Of a DNA stretch of 64,000 bases, positions 16,340-25,669 are shown piece after piece. The number at the start of each line of letters is the position of its first letter. The stretch's first letter is position 1. The stretch comes from an uncultured Oribacterium sp. Its GTDB lineage: Bacteria > Bacillota > Clostridia > Lachnospirales > Lachnospiraceae. The translations under genes were made by a program, and so were the position numbers. Location of the stretch: the NCBI GenBank assembly GCA_900770445.1, contig CAAGKO010000085.1, positions 1 to 64,000 on the forward strand. The letters run 5' to 3'. A model generated the notes under the pieces. The model had not been told where the DNA came from and made no database searches. It saw nothing but the letters and a program-made list of their open reading frames with translations.

Positions 16340-17737
16340 TTATGAGCAGAGCTCGATGATGGCTTCTGCATATACCTTGGTGGCCAGCACGATGTTCTCG
16401 AGGTCGAAGAATTCATCCGCACCATGCATGTGCGTGTCGATGCCCGGAAGAACGGCACCAAAGGCCACACCGTTCTTGATGTCGTGAACGTAGGTACCGC
16501 CGCCGATGGCCATCGCCTCACCCTTCAGGCCGGTCACATGCTCATAGGCATGAAGCAGCTTCTGAACGAACGCACTGTCTGCAGCCACTCTGTGTGGCGG
16601 AATCATACCCGGGGTTTCGAAATCGAAGCCATGCGCATGCGCCGTCTTCTCCGCTGCATCCTGGCAGTTTTCCTTCGTCGCCATCACCGGTGTACGGCTG
16701 TCGAACTTCACCTCGACATAGCACGGATCCACATGGTAGAGGTCCGGTGTACAGGTCAGTGCATGGGACTCCGCATCCTCCATCTTGATACCGAGATGCG
16801 CACCGTCGGTCTCCGCCCACGGGAAGATCTCCAGCATAGCCTTGATCGCATCGATCTGTGCACATGCAGCGAGCGGCAGCTTCGTCGCCAGGATCATCGC
16901 AGCGAGACCCGCGTTCTTACCACCCTCCGGGGTAGACGCATGGGCAGATACACCGACGATGGTGATTTCATCCACGCCGGTCTGTGTGCACTCTACGCCG
17001 CAGAGCGCGCTGACCTCGTTCATCGGTGCCTCTGCGAGGTTCATATCGAGACCCTCGAAACGAAGGGTCGCCTTCTGAGGAACGGCATTCAGTGCGAGAC
17101 CTGCCTCGAGTGAAACGAGACGCGGAAGTGCGGTTGACTCCTCCACATTCTTCGAAATCGTGCCGCGGAACTGGCCTTTCTCGATATTGATAAGCGGGAA
17201 CTCTGCATCCGGAGAAAAGGTCATCTCTGCCTCCGGCTCGTTCGCATAGTACTTCGCGATATCGGTACCGGAGCCGGTCTCCTCGTCTGCACCCATGATG
17301 AGACGTACACCCTTCTTCAGCTCGACACCGGTCTCCTTCAGTGCACGCATCGCATACAGTGCGCAGAGAAGCGGACCTTTGTCATCGGAGGTGCCACGGC
17401 CATAGATACGGCCGTCCTTCACGATCGGCTTAAACGGATCCGTCACGGTCCAGCCCTCGCCTGCCGGCACAACATCCGTATGTGCGAGGATGTCGAGAGA
17501 TCTCGGAAGCGCAGCATCGAAGTCCGCTGTACCTACATAGCCATCGTAGCTCTGTACCGGAAAGCCGTACTTCGCTGCCAGCTCGATGCCGAAGTTCAGT
17601 GCATCGAAGGAACCGTCACCGTATGGCTTTCCCTCCTCATATGCACCCTTTACCGAATTGATCGAGCAGAAATCGATCAGATCCTGCGTATACTCATCGA
17701 TGTGCTCTTCGATCCACTTATTTACTTTCTCATTCAT
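16340..17737 (-). CDS. pepV: Sapep/PepV family metal-dependent dipeptidase
   Basis: 465 residues of the M20 peptidase family. The metal-site motif ILAHTDVVPAGEGWT is near residue 82, GRGTSDDKGP near 112 carries the bridging Asp, MGADEETGSGTD near 147 the catalytic Glu pair, and GGGTYVHDIKNGVAFG near 420 the C-terminal His. The enzyme cleaves dipeptides including those with D- or beta-amino acids in the cytoplasm. The ATG at 17737 has GAAAGGA at good spacing; the longer reading starts at TTG and is less likely. Confidence 0.93.
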   Translation of the reverse strand: MNEKVNKWIEEHIDEYTQDLIDFCSINSVKGAYEEGKPYGDGSFDALNFGIELAAKYGFPVQSYDGYVGTADFDAALPRSLDILAHTDVVPAGEGWTVTDPFKPIVKDGRIYGRGTSDDKGPLLCALYAMRALKETGVELKKGVRLIMGADEETGSGTDIAKYYANEPEAEMTFSPDAEFPLINIEKGQFRGTISKNVEESTALPRLVSLEAGLALNAVPQKATLRFEGLDMNLAEAPMNEVSALCGVECTQTGVDEITIVGVSAHASTPEGGKNAGLAAMILATKLPLAACAQIDAIKAMLEIFPWAETDGAHLGIKMEDAESHALTCTPDLYHVDPCYVEVKFDSRTPVMATKENCQDAAEKTAHAHGFDFETPGMIPPHRVAADSAFVQKLLHAYEHVTGLKGEAMAIGGGTYVHDIKNGVAFGAVLPGIDTHMHGADEFFDLENIVLATKVYAEAIIELCS

Positions 17738-17841
17738 AACAGTCTGTCCTTTCAACTATGATTCTCTCTGTCAGATGACAGTTTGTTCATCGAAAACCAG
17801 CGTACACAGCCGCCGGTTTCCGTTTTTAATAGTAGAAACAG

Positions 17842-19434
17842 TTAGTTCCGGCTGAATTCTGTCAGCTTCAGATTCTTATTCCGCTCGAGCACCATGCCGA
17901 CGGACCACTCGTGCGCAAACAGCAGCAGTGGACGATCCTTCAGATCCTTTACGATCTTCATGTCGGAGGTTCCCTGGATGTGGTCAATGTCGACCTCGGT
18001 ATAGTTCTCCACCCAGCGGATATAGCCATATGGCAGCTGATCGAGCTTGATTTCTACATTGTACTCGTTCTTCAGACGGAAGCTCAGTACCTCGAACTGG
18101 AGCACGCCGACGACACCGACGATAATCTCTTCCATACCGGTGTTGTACTCCTGGAAGATCTGGATTGCACCTTCCTGTGCGATCTGTGAGATACCCTTCA
18201 CGAACTGTTTCCGCTTCATGGTATCCATCTGGCGCACACGCGCGAAGTGCTCCGGCGCGAAGGTCGGGATACCCTCATAACGGAACTTCTTACTCGAAAG
18301 CTCGAGTGTATCACCGATGGAGAAGATGCCCGGGTCGAAGATACCGATGATATCGCCTGCATAGGCCTTTTCCACGATCTTTCGCTCATCAGCCATCATC
18401 TGGGTCGGCTGACTCAGCTTCACCTTGCGGCCGGTCTGCACATGATTGACTTCCATGCCGGCGTCGAATTCACCGGAGCAGATACGCATAAACGCGACAC
18501 GATCACGATGCTTCGGATCCATATTTGCCTGAATCTTGAATACAAAGGCAGAGAATGCCTCGTCCACCGGGCTGATGATGCCCTGGTCACTGTTTCTCGG
18601 AAGTGGCGGCAGCGTCATCTTCAGGAAGTGCTCGAGGAAGGTCCGGACGCCAAAATTCGTAAGGGCCGATCCGAAGAAGACCGGCGTCAGATCTCCGCGA
18701 TCAACACGCTCCTGATCATACTCATCGGAGGCGCCATCGAGAAGCTCCAGATCCTCCTGCAGCTTGTCATAATATTCGAAACCGACCATATCCTTCAGTC
18801 CCGGATCGTTGATGGAAACATCCTGCTCGGCGACAGCCTTCGTACCGCCGGCAGTGGCCGTAAACAGCTCCACCATCTCGGTTTCACGGTCATAGACGCC
18901 CTTAAAGTTACGTCCACAGCCGATCGGCCAGTTGATCGGGCAGGTATGGATACCGAGGACGTTCTCGATCTCATCGAGCAGCTCATACGGATCCCGTGCC
19001 TCACGGTCGAACTTGTTCACGAAGGTGAAGATCGGGATATGCCGCATCACACAGACCTTGAACAGTTTGATGGTCTGCGGCTCGACACCCTTCGCACCAT
19101 CGATGACCATGACGGCACTGTCGGCCGCCATCAAGGTACGGTAGGTATCCTCCGAGAAGTCCTGGTGTCCCGGTGTATCCAGGATATTAATGCACTTTCC
19201 TTCATAATTAAACTGAAGCACAGAGGAGGTAACCGAAATACCTCTCTGCTTCTCGATCTCCATCCAGTCGGAAACCGCATGCTTGGTCGCCTTACGTCCC
19301 TTGACGGTACCTGCGAGATTGATCGCGCCTCCATACAGAAGGAACTTCTCCGTCAATGTCGTCTTACCGGCATCCGGGTGAGATATAATCGCAAACGTAC
19401 GTCTCTTCTCGATTTCTTCTTTTAAACTTGCCAT
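17842..19434 (-). CDS. prfC: Peptide chain release factor 3
   Basis: 530 residues. GTPase that recycles RF1/RF2 from the ribosome. G1 is SHPDAGKTT (about 19-27), switch II DTPGHQDFSEDT (about 87-98) and G4 NKFD (about 138-141). Domain II and the RF3 C-terminal domain (PYGYIRWVE) follow. Length matches RF3 rather than EF-G or TetM. The start has GAGGAT upstream. It lies downstream of ftsZ but behind the ftsZ terminator, so it is a separate unit. Confidence 0.95.
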   Translation of the reverse strand: MASLKEEIEKRRTFAIISHPDAGKTTLTEKFLLYGGAINLAGTVKGRKATKHAVSDWMEIEKQRGISVTSSVLQFNYEGKCINILDTPGHQDFSEDTYRTLMAADSAVMVIDGAKGVEPQTIKLFKVCVMRHIPIFTFVNKFDREARDPYELLDEIENVLGIHTCPINWPIGCGRNFKGVYDRETEMVELFTATAGGTKAVAEQDVSINDPGLKDMVGFEYYDKLQEDLELLDGASDEYDQERVDRGDLTPVFFGSALTNFGVRTFLEHFLKMTLPPLPRNSDQGIISPVDEAFSAFVFKIQANMDPKHRDRVAFMRICSGEFDAGMEVNHVQTGRKVKLSQPTQMMADERKIVEKAYAGDIIGIFDPGIFSIGDTLELSSKKFRYEGIPTFAPEHFARVRQMDTMKRKQFVKGISQIAQEGAIQIFQEYNTGMEEIIVGVVGVLQFEVLSFRLKNEYNVEIKLDQLPYGYIRWVENYTEVDIDHIQGTSDMKIVKDLKDRPLLLFAHEWSVGMVLERNKNLKLTEFSRN

Positions 19435-19486
19435 TCTATCCTCAATAATCTAAAAAAATACACAAAATCGTCATCCATCATAGCAC

Positions 19487-19516
19487 GAAAAAGGCTATGC
19501 CGTAAAGACATAGCCT
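19487..19516 (-). terminator. Rho-independent terminator of ftsZ
   Basis: Stem AGGCTATG/CATAGCCT (19492-19499 with 19509-19516), 9-nt loop, followed on the minus strand by TTTTTC. About 30 bp past the ftsZ stop. Confidence 0.85.
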
Positions 19517-19544
19517 CTCATTTCTATCTTCAGGGATGAAGAGA

Positions 19545-20798
19545 TTACTTTCTGTTTCTCAGGAAGTCCGGAATATTGATGGACATTTCCTTATTCTGCT
19601 GCGGACGGAAGGTCGGCTGCTGTGGCTGTACCGGTGCTGCGCCCTGTGTAAGCGCCTGCTCCTGCGGTGCTGCCGTCACCGGTGTCGTCGGACGAAGCTG
19701 CGGCTGGAAGCTGGTGTTTCCGTTCAGGAAGCTCGGCATCGTCGGTCTGACTGTAGGCTCTGCTGCCGGTGTCTGCGCTGCTGTGCCTGCAGCTGCCTTC
19801 GGCTGTGCCGGCTTCTTCAGCATATCAAATGCAGAGCTGGTGGCCGCAGAATCCTCGATACCGGTTGCGATGACCGTGATCTTACACTCATCCTGGGCAT
19901 TTTCATCGTACATCGCACCGAAGATAATGTTTGCATTATCACCAGCCAGCTCCTCGACATAGGAAGCGGCTTCGTTTGCCTCTACGAGGGAGATATCGCC
20001 TGAGATGTTGATGATCACATCCGTTGCACCCTCGATGGTGGTCTCGAGAAGCGGGCTGGAAATCGCCATCTTCACTGCTTCGGTAGCCTTCTCGTCACCC
20101 TTGGCTGCGCCGATACCGACATGTGCGACACCCTTATCCTTCATGACAGAAGAAACATCCGCGAAGTCGAGATTGATGAGGCCAGGAACATTGATCAGAT
20201 CCGTGATGCCCTGTACAGCCTGCTGGAGAACCTCGTCAGCCTTCTTCAGTGCATCCGGCATCGTGGTTCTGCGATCGACGATCTCAAGCAGACGGTCGTT
20301 CGGGATGACGATCAGGGTGTCTACGGACTCTTTCAGCTTCTTGATGCCATCGATGGCGTTCGTCATACGCTGACGAGCCTCGAAACGGAACGGCTTCGTC
20401 ACGACACCGACGGTCAGGATACCCATGTCCTTCGCGATCTTCGCGATGACAGGGGCAGCACCGGTTCCGGTTCCACCACCCATACCACAGGTAACGAATA
20501 CCATATCGGCTCCCTGCAGTGCAGCCGTGATATCCTCAGAGCTCTCCTCTGCAGCCTTCGCGCCTACCTCTGGTCTGCCGCCGCAGCCGAGTCCCTTCGT
20601 CAGTTTCTCGCCGATCTGCATCGTAGTCGGTGCCTGGCTGTACTGAAGAGCCTGCTTATCGGTATTGATGCCGATGAACTCGACGCCCACGATACCATCC
20701 GTCACCATGCGGTTTACCGCGTTGTTACCTGCGCCACCAACACCTACGACGATAATCTTTGCAGCTGCCTCTGACTCAGGAAGCTTAATCTCAAGCAT
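19545..20798 (-). CDS. ftsZ: Cell division protein FtsZ
   Basis: 417 residues. Tubulin-like GTPase that forms the Z ring. [13 protein letters not shown] (about 17-29) and the tubulin signature [11 protein letters not shown] (about 108-118) are intact. The Pro/Gln/Thr-rich linker (about 330-405) leads to a conserved C-terminal peptide ending in [11 protein letters not shown], the tail that binds FtsA, SepF or EzrA-type partners. GGAGG lies before the start. It is last in the division cluster, with its own promoter at 20890-20918 in the gap after ftsQ. Confidence 0.97.
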   Translation of the reverse strand: MLEIKLPESEAAAKIIVVGVGGAGNNAVNRMVTDGIVGVEFIGINTDKQALQYSQAPTTMQIGEKLTKGLGCGGRPEVGAKAAEESSEDITAALQGADMVFVTCGMGGGTGTGAAPVIAKIAKDMGILTVGVVTKPFRFEARQRMTNAIDGIKKLKESVDTLIVIPNDRLLEIVDRRTTMPDALKKADEVLQQAVQGITDLINVPGLINLDFADVSSVMKDKGVAHVGIGAAKGDEKATEAVKMAISSPLLETTIEGATDVIINISGDISLVEANEAASYVEELAGDNANIIFGAMYDENAQDECKITVIATGIEDSAATSSAFDMLKKPAQPKAAAGTAAQTPAAEPTVRPTMPSFLNGNTSFQPQLRPTTPVTAAPQEQALTQGAAPVQPQQPTFRPQQNKEMSINIPDFLRNRK

Positions 20799-20889
20799 AA
20801 TCTTCCTCCTTCAATCCCTCATATATATTCATTATATAAGATAACCTGTTTTACTGCGGCCACATACGCATATGACTGCACAATAAGAT

Positions 20890-20918
20890 AATATACAAAC
20901 AAAGCTATCAGATTGCAA
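20890..20918 (-). promoter_or_regulatory. Sigma-A promoter of ftsZ
   Basis: TTGCAA (20913-20918), 17-bp spacer, TATATT (20890-20895) on the minus strand, about 92 bp upstream of the ftsZ start. The AT-rich gap of 245 bp between ftsQ and ftsZ otherwise holds no gene; a direct repeat of GTTATGCGCAGA lies at its far end. Confidence 0.65.
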
Positions 20919-21009
20919 TAGCTTAGTCCATATAATATTACCACGCTTAGAAGTGGAGCTCTATCGAAATTTTCACATTATTTCTTACTTTTTTATAACT
21001 TCAGCCGTC

Positions 21010-21043
21010 GTTATGCGCAGAAAACGGTGCTGTTATGCGCAGA
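21010..21043. repeat. Two 12-bp direct repeats after ftsQ
   Basis: GTTATGCGCAGA occurs at 21010-21021 and 21032-21043, a period of 22 bp (about two helical turns). The second copy abuts the ftsQ stop codon. This spacing suits a protein-binding site on one face of DNA upstream of the ftsZ promoter, but nothing identifies the protein. Confidence 0.4.
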
Positions 21044-21802
21044 TCAGCCCGTCTTTTCCTTGAAAATATAGGACTCATGATCCGAGGTCTCCGAATAATC
21101 CGAAAGATTCAGCTCACCCTTCCGTCCGCTGAGATGCGGCAGGATATCATGCAGCGTCGAGATCTTCATCTCCATGTCCTTATTACTACCGAGACGTACG
21201 CTGATGTCTCCGATCCGGAGCGTTGCATTCAGAAGTGAATCATACTGAATTTCCTCACAGTCGATATCATAGGTGCGAAGTGCGCCGGTCAGGTTCAGGA
21301 TATTATTGAAGACATCCTTATTTTCGACCGGCAGTGCCTTATAAAGCACGATCGAGCCGAAGCTGAGACCGGTGATGCGCGGGATCCCCTCCAGCCGGTT
21401 GCCGGTAGACTCCACGATGATTCCATCCTTATCGAAGTACATGTGACTCGACATATAATCTACATAGCCGACGACGTTCTTCTCGTAAACCGTGATGTTC
21501 ACCGTAAACGGCCCGTCGAAGTCGATGTCATAGCGCTGGACAAAGGGCAGCTCCTTATGTGGTTTCGTCTTATCCTTCACGAAGCACCAGACGCTGTTCG
21601 TATCCCAGGAATCTGAAAAAATCATGCTGACGATTTCTTCACTACTGTACTGCGTATTTCCCACCACCGAAAAGTGCCGGATCCGCACACTGGCCAGCAG
21701 GATCGCGATCAGCAGAAGCAGCACGACGACGCTCCAGCGAACAATATGTCGTTTATTGCGATCCCTCGGATCATCGTAGCCGTAAAAAACCTTATCTGTC
21801 AT
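21044..21802 (-). CDS. ftsQ: Division protein FtsQ/DivIB-type (POTRA domain)
   Basis: 252 residues. A short cytoplasmic N-terminus, one membrane helix (about 22-42) and an extracellular POTRA domain starting RIRHFSVVGNTQYSSEEIV, followed by a beta domain. It is the bitopic divisome protein that bridges FtsL, FtsB/DivIC and the FtsW-FtsI synthase. Its place between ftsW and ftsZ supports the call. Sequence conservation in this family is low, so the assignment rests on topology and context. Confidence 0.85.
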   Translation of the reverse strand: MTDKVFYGYDDPRDRNKRHIVRWSVVVLLLLIAILLASVRIRHFSVVGNTQYSSEEIVSMIFSDSWDTNSVWCFVKDKTKPHKELPFVQRYDIDFDGPFTVNITVYEKNVVGYVDYMSSHMYFDKDGIIVESTGNRLEGIPRITGLSFGSIVLYKALPVENKDVFNNILNLTGALRTYDIDCEEIQYDSLLNATLRIGDISVRLGSNKDMEMKISTLHDILPHLSGRKGELNLSDYSETSDHESYIFKEKTG

Positions 21803-21904
21803 TCCACTCGTTCTTTCTATTTATATATTCTAATCTGCTGACGTTTCTCCGCATCCGTCGATCAGATCTATGCTGCCTGTTCTTTCCGGCTCTTTACTCT
21901 ACCA

Positions 21905-21940
21905 TAAAAAAGAGCGCTTTGCCATGGGCAAAGCACTCTT
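21905..21940 (-). terminator. Terminator between ftsW and ftsQ
   Basis: 14-bp stem (21910-21923 with 21927-21940, one wobble position) and a 3-nt loop, followed by TTTTTT on the minus strand. It splits the division cluster into a mraZ-to-ftsW unit and an ftsQ-ftsZ unit. Confidence 0.88.
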
Positions 21941-22023
21941 CTCTTTCCTCACTCGTAAGCGCCCATCGACCGTGTCTCCGCGTACCGACGCTGCGGGTCT
22001 CATATCCGGACTGTATGCTCAAC

Positions 22024-23157
22024 TCACATCGGATCTTCGAGTCGTATCTGCCGTGAAACCGACAGTGCGAGTCCGATCTCCACCATCAGCAGCAAGAGCG
22101 AGGTACCACCGTAGCTCACAAACGGAAGCGTGACGCCGGTATTCGGGATGGTATTCGTCGCGACACCGATGTTCAGGATAACCTGCAGCGAGATGTGACA
22201 CATGATTCCGATCACCAGCATCGACCCATAGAGGTCCCTCGCGTTGCGTGCGATATCGAACAGCCGGTAGATGATGAAGACATAAATCAGAATCAGCGAG
22301 ATCGCGCCGAAGAGACCGAGCTCCTCGCAGATGATCGTAAAGATCATATCGTTCTGTGCCTCCGGCATGAGGAATTTCTGAACCGACTCACCGAGGCCCT
22401 TTCCGAAGATGCCACCGGAGCCGATGGCATACAGGCCCTGCAGGGTCTGAAAGGTTTCATCCGAGTAGCTCGCCGGATCCTTCCATGCGAAGACTCGGGT
22501 CAGCTGATAATCCTGCAGGATATTCAGTGCCGACATAAGCTTCGCCATCGGATAAGCGAAGATGTACACGAGCATGCCTGCAACACCGCAGAGGACGAAC
22601 GGCCAGTACTTCTTCGATGCGATCCACATCATGAAGAAGGTGATGCCGAAGATAATCATCGCCGTCGACAGGTTCGTCGCAGCGACCACGATACCCGGAG
22701 CGATGCCGACCAGCGCGACCTTCCACCAGGTTCGCCAGTTGTTGATCTGATATCCATAGTGGGTGATCAGCTGCGACAGCAGTATGATCGCCGCGATTTT
22801 CATGATCTCAGATGGCTGGAAGCGGACAGCGCCGAGTTTGATCCACCGTGCGGAGCCGTGGGAGGCGACACCGATGACCATGGTCGCAACGATGAATCCC
22901 CAGGCCACGATGTAGATGATCTTCGACAGCATCGCGGTCAGATGATAATCAAAGACCGACACGATCAGCATCACCACGAGACCGCCAACCGCAAATACAG
23001 CCTGATGCCGAAGAAAATACATGGCATCATTCATCTGGTTCTGCGCCGAGTAGCCGGAGGCCGAATACATCATGATCATACCGAAGCCGGTGATGAAGAT
23101 GACGGCAAACAAAAGGCTGTAGTCATAAAAATATTTTCTTTTCTTCTTCGCTGCCAT
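22024..23157 (-). CDS. ftsW: FtsW/RodA/SpoVE-type peptidoglycan glycosyltransferase
   Basis: 377 residues with about ten membrane helices. SEDS-family polymerase that uses lipid II. Conserved features include GSARWIKLGAVRFQPSEIMKIA in the middle, the long extracellular loop with GGIFGKGLGESVQKF, and the C-terminal NTGVTLPFVSYGGTS. Position after murD in the mra cluster favours FtsW or SpoVE over RodA. The start at 23157 carries AGGAGG upstream; six more residues are possible in frame. It is followed by a strong terminator. Confidence 0.93.
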   Translation of the reverse strand: MAAKKKRKYFYDYSLLFAVIFITGFGMIMMYSASGYSAQNQMNDAMYFLRHQAVFAVGGLVVMLIVSVFDYHLTAMLSKIIYIVAWGFIVATMVIGVASHGSARWIKLGAVRFQPSEIMKIAAIILLSQLITHYGYQINNWRTWWKVALVGIAPGIVVAATNLSTAMIIFGITFFMMWIASKKYWPFVLCGVAGMLVYIFAYPMAKLMSALNILQDYQLTRVFAWKDPASYSDETFQTLQGLYAIGSGGIFGKGLGESVQKFLMPEAQNDMIFTIICEELGLFGAISLILIYVFIIYRLFDIARNARDLYGSMLVIGIMCHISLQVILNIGVATNTIPNTGVTLPFVSYGGTSLLLLMVEIGLALSVSRQIRLEDPM

Positions 23158-23175
23158 CGTTCCTCCTGTCAGCAT

Positions 23176-24540
23176 TTACAGATTCTTCACGCACTCCTTG
23201 AAGATGCGTCCGCGCTCCTCATAGTTCGGGAACATGCCCCAGGATGCGCAGGCCGGGCTCAGGAGCACATAGTCACCCTCATCCGCATACGCGGCGCAGT
23301 CCTTGACCGCCTCATCCATATCCTCTGCAAACATGACATTGGTAAAGCCATACTTCTTTGCACACTCTGCGATGATGTTCCGTGTCTGACCGATCAGAAC
23401 GAGATACTTGACGCGTCCCTTAAAGAGCTTACACCAGTCATCGAAAGGGATATCCTTATCATAACCTCCGCCGATCAGGACGACCGGTCCAGGCATCGCC
23501 AGCAGTGCTTTGATGGCTGCATCCGGATTCGTTCCCTTCGAGTCATTATAGTAGCGAACGCCATTGCGCTCACGAACGAACTCGATACGGTGCTCCACCG
23601 GCTTAAATTTCTTCACAGCCGCGATGATTTTCGGCATCGGCACCCCCATCTCCACGGAGACAGCGATGGCACACATGATGTTTTCATAGTTATGCGCACC
23701 GAGAAGGTTCGTATCCCGTACATCGAGCAGGACCTCATCCTCACCACCATGGGCATGATGGATCTCGAAGTCCTTATAGTAGAAGCCCTCCTTCAGCTCA
23801 TGCACGGAGCTGAACCAGATGACCTGTGGCTTCAGCGTCTTCCTCTTTCCGAACTTCCGGAGCTCCGGATCCTCATAGTTCAGAACGATGAAATCCTCCT
23901 CGGTCTGGTTCAGGGCGATGCTCTCCTTCACCTTTACATAGTTCTTCATCGTTTTATGTCGGTCGAGATGGTCCGGGGTGATGTTGGTGATGCAGGATAC
24001 ATGGGGATGGAAATCCATGATGGTCTCGAGCTGGAAGGAACTCACCTCGAGGATCGTCGCAGACGCCTCCGTCGTTTCCAGCGCTTCGGCCGTAAACGGA
24101 TTACCGATGTTTCCGCATATATGCGTATCATCATAGGTCGTCTTAAAGATTTCACCGATCAGGGACACCGTCGTGGTCTTACCGTTCGTACCGGTCACGG
24201 CTGCCAGCTTTCCCTTGCTCGACTGGTAGGCGAGCTCGATCTCGCCCCAGATTGGAATCTTCGCCCCATCGATCAGTTTCACAAACGGCTTATCGAGCGG
24301 GATACCCGGACTGATGACCGCGAGATCCACGGATACGAGATCCGTCGGCTTCAGCTCTCCGACCACCAGTGAGATCCGGTCTCTCTTTCTGAAATTTTTC
24401 ATCACCTTCACGGTGTCCAGCTTTTCATTGGAATCGAACAGGACGACCTGTCCTCCCAGCTGTAAAATCTGCTTTGCGGCGCAGATACCGCTTTTTCCCG
24501 TGCCGAGCACGAGCACCTTCTGACTATCCATCTCATTCAC
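23176..24540 (-). CDS. murD: UDP-N-acetylmuramoyl-L-alanine--D-glutamate ligase
   Basis: 454 residues. Adds D-Glu to UDP-MurNAc-L-Ala with ATP. The N-terminal Rossmann domain begins VLVLGTGKSG. The ATP site is TGTNGKTTT (about 115-123), with HICGNIGNPF and the Mur ligase signature NITPDHLDRH in the central domain and NDSKGTNPDA in the C-terminal domain. GGGG is only three bases from the ATG at 24540 but eight from the one at 24531, so the true start may be MDSQKVLVLG. It lies between mraY and ftsW. Confidence 0.95.
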   Translation of the reverse strand: MNEMDSQKVLVLGTGKSGICAAKQILQLGGQVVLFDSNEKLDTVKVMKNFRKRDRISLVVGELKPTDLVSVDLAVISPGIPLDKPFVKLIDGAKIPIWGEIELAYQSSKGKLAAVTGTNGKTTTVSLIGEIFKTTYDDTHICGNIGNPFTAEALETTEASATILEVSSFQLETIMDFHPHVSCITNITPDHLDRHKTMKNYVKVKESIALNQTEEDFIVLNYEDPELRKFGKRKTLKPQVIWFSSVHELKEGFYYKDFEIHHAHGGEDEVLLDVRDTNLLGAHNYENIMCAIAVSVEMGVPMPKIIAAVKKFKPVEHRIEFVRERNGVRYYNDSKGTNPDAAIKALLAMPGPVVLIGGGYDKDIPFDDWCKLFKGRVKYLVLIGQTRNIIAECAKKYGFTNVMFAEDMDEAVKDCAAYADEGDYVLLSPACASWGMFPNYEERGRIFKECVKNL

Positions 24541-24564
24541 CCCTACATTATGTTCTACTGTCTC

Positions 24565-25527
24565 TTACATTCCCAGGCTCGCCACCAGACATAAGAGCAC
24601 GGTCAGCACTGTGAAGACTGTCACCACCTTCGTCTCCGACCATCCTCCGAGCTCGAAGTGATGGTGGATCGGCGCCATGCGGAAGATCCGCTTTCCATGG
24701 GTTTTCTTAAAGTAGGTCACCTGGATGATGACCGACAGTACTTCCACAAGATAAATCAGTGCAAAGATCGGAATAAAGAGCGGGATTCCCATCTCGAAGG
24801 CTGCTGCAGCGACGAAGCCGCCGAGCGCCAGCGAACCGGTATCGCCCATAAACACCTTTGCAGGATAGCAGTTAAACATCAGAAAGCCCATCAGTGCACC
24901 GAACACTGCGCCGGAAATCGGTGCGAGCTGTCCATCTGCCTTTCCGAAATATAGACTGGCGAAGCCGAGGAACAGTGCGATTACGGCTGTGACGGAACTG
25001 GCGAGTCCATCGAGCCCATCTGTGAAATTCGCGCCATTATCGGTACCGAGCACGATGAAAAGAAGTGCCGGCACATAGAACCATCCGATGTCCAGATAAA
25101 TCTCCGTAAACGGAACCTGCATGCGATGATCATAGGCAGGTGAGAGATAGAGATAAAGTGCGAAAACCAGGCAGAACACCAGCTGACAGAGGAACTTCTG
25201 CTTCGGATTGAAGCCCTCGGACTGATGCTTCACGACCTTCAGAAAATCATCGATGAAGCCGACGATACCGAAACCGACCGTGAGAAGCATCACCGGAAGG
25301 ATCTTCGGATAGCGGCGGACATAAACGAGGCTGACGATCACGATGGCCAGTACGAACACGAGGCCGCCCATCGTCGGTGTGCCCTGTTTCTTAAGATGTG
25401 CCTTCGGTCCATCGTCCCGGACCTCCTGCCCGAACTTCAGCTTATGAAGCTCCGGGATGGCGAAAGGCATCGCAAGGGCGACCAGTGCAAAGCCCATAAG
25501 AATAGAAACAACAAAATCAAGATACAT
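24565..25527 (-). CDS. mraY: Phospho-N-acetylmuramoyl-pentapeptide transferase
   Basis: 320 residues, ten membrane helices. Makes lipid I by moving phospho-MurNAc-pentapeptide to undecaprenyl phosphate. MraY signatures seen: KKQGTPTMGG near 45-54, FIDDFLK near 90, NFTDGLDGLASS near 175, and MGDTGSLALGG and the APIHHHFE motif near the C-terminus. GGAG precedes the start. It is separated from the upstream ftsI-type gene by a gap that contains the palindrome pair at 25595-25669. Confidence 0.96.
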   Translation of the reverse strand: MYLDFVVSILMGFALVALAMPFAIPELHKLKFGQEVRDDGPKAHLKKQGTPTMGGLVFVLAIVIVSLVYVRRYPKILPVMLLTVGFGIVGFIDDFLKVVKHQSEGFNPKQKFLCQLVFCLVFALYLYLSPAYDHRMQVPFTEIYLDIGWFYVPALLFIVLGTDNGANFTDGLDGLASSVTAVIALFLGFASLYFGKADGQLAPISGAVFGALMGFLMFNCYPAKVFMGDTGSLALGGFVAAAAFEMGIPLFIPIFALIYLVEVLSVIIQVTYFKKTHGKRIFRMAPIHHHFELGGWSETKVVTVFTVLTVLLCLVASLGM

Positions 25528-25594
25528 AATCTAACTCCATATATAAATCTTCCGCTGCCTGTGACCCTGATAAGCGGTGAATCTTAAGAAAATC

Positions 25595-25669
25595 GTAATG
25601 GGGTCTGACCCCCTTACGGTCAGCTTAAAAATTCCGTAAAGGATTCTTAATGGGGTCAGACCCCATTAA
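25595..25669. repeat. REPIN-like pair of palindromes between ftsI and mraY
   Basis: Two 23-nt palindromes centred on GGGGTCtGACCCC (25595-25617) and GGGGTCaGACCCC (25647-25669), 29 nt apart. The central base shows that they are in inverted orientation, as in REP doublets. The second overlaps the stop codon of the ftsI-type gene and is a perfect palindrome except for its centre. No T-run follows, so transcription probably continues into mraY. Confidence 0.7.

Noticed and set aside
22195..24372. 725-codon open frame on the plus strand opposite ftsW and murD
   Set aside because: Antisense shadow: composition is His/Arg/Asp-rich with no recognisable domain or ribosome binding site, and the minus strand encodes well-conserved proteins throughout.
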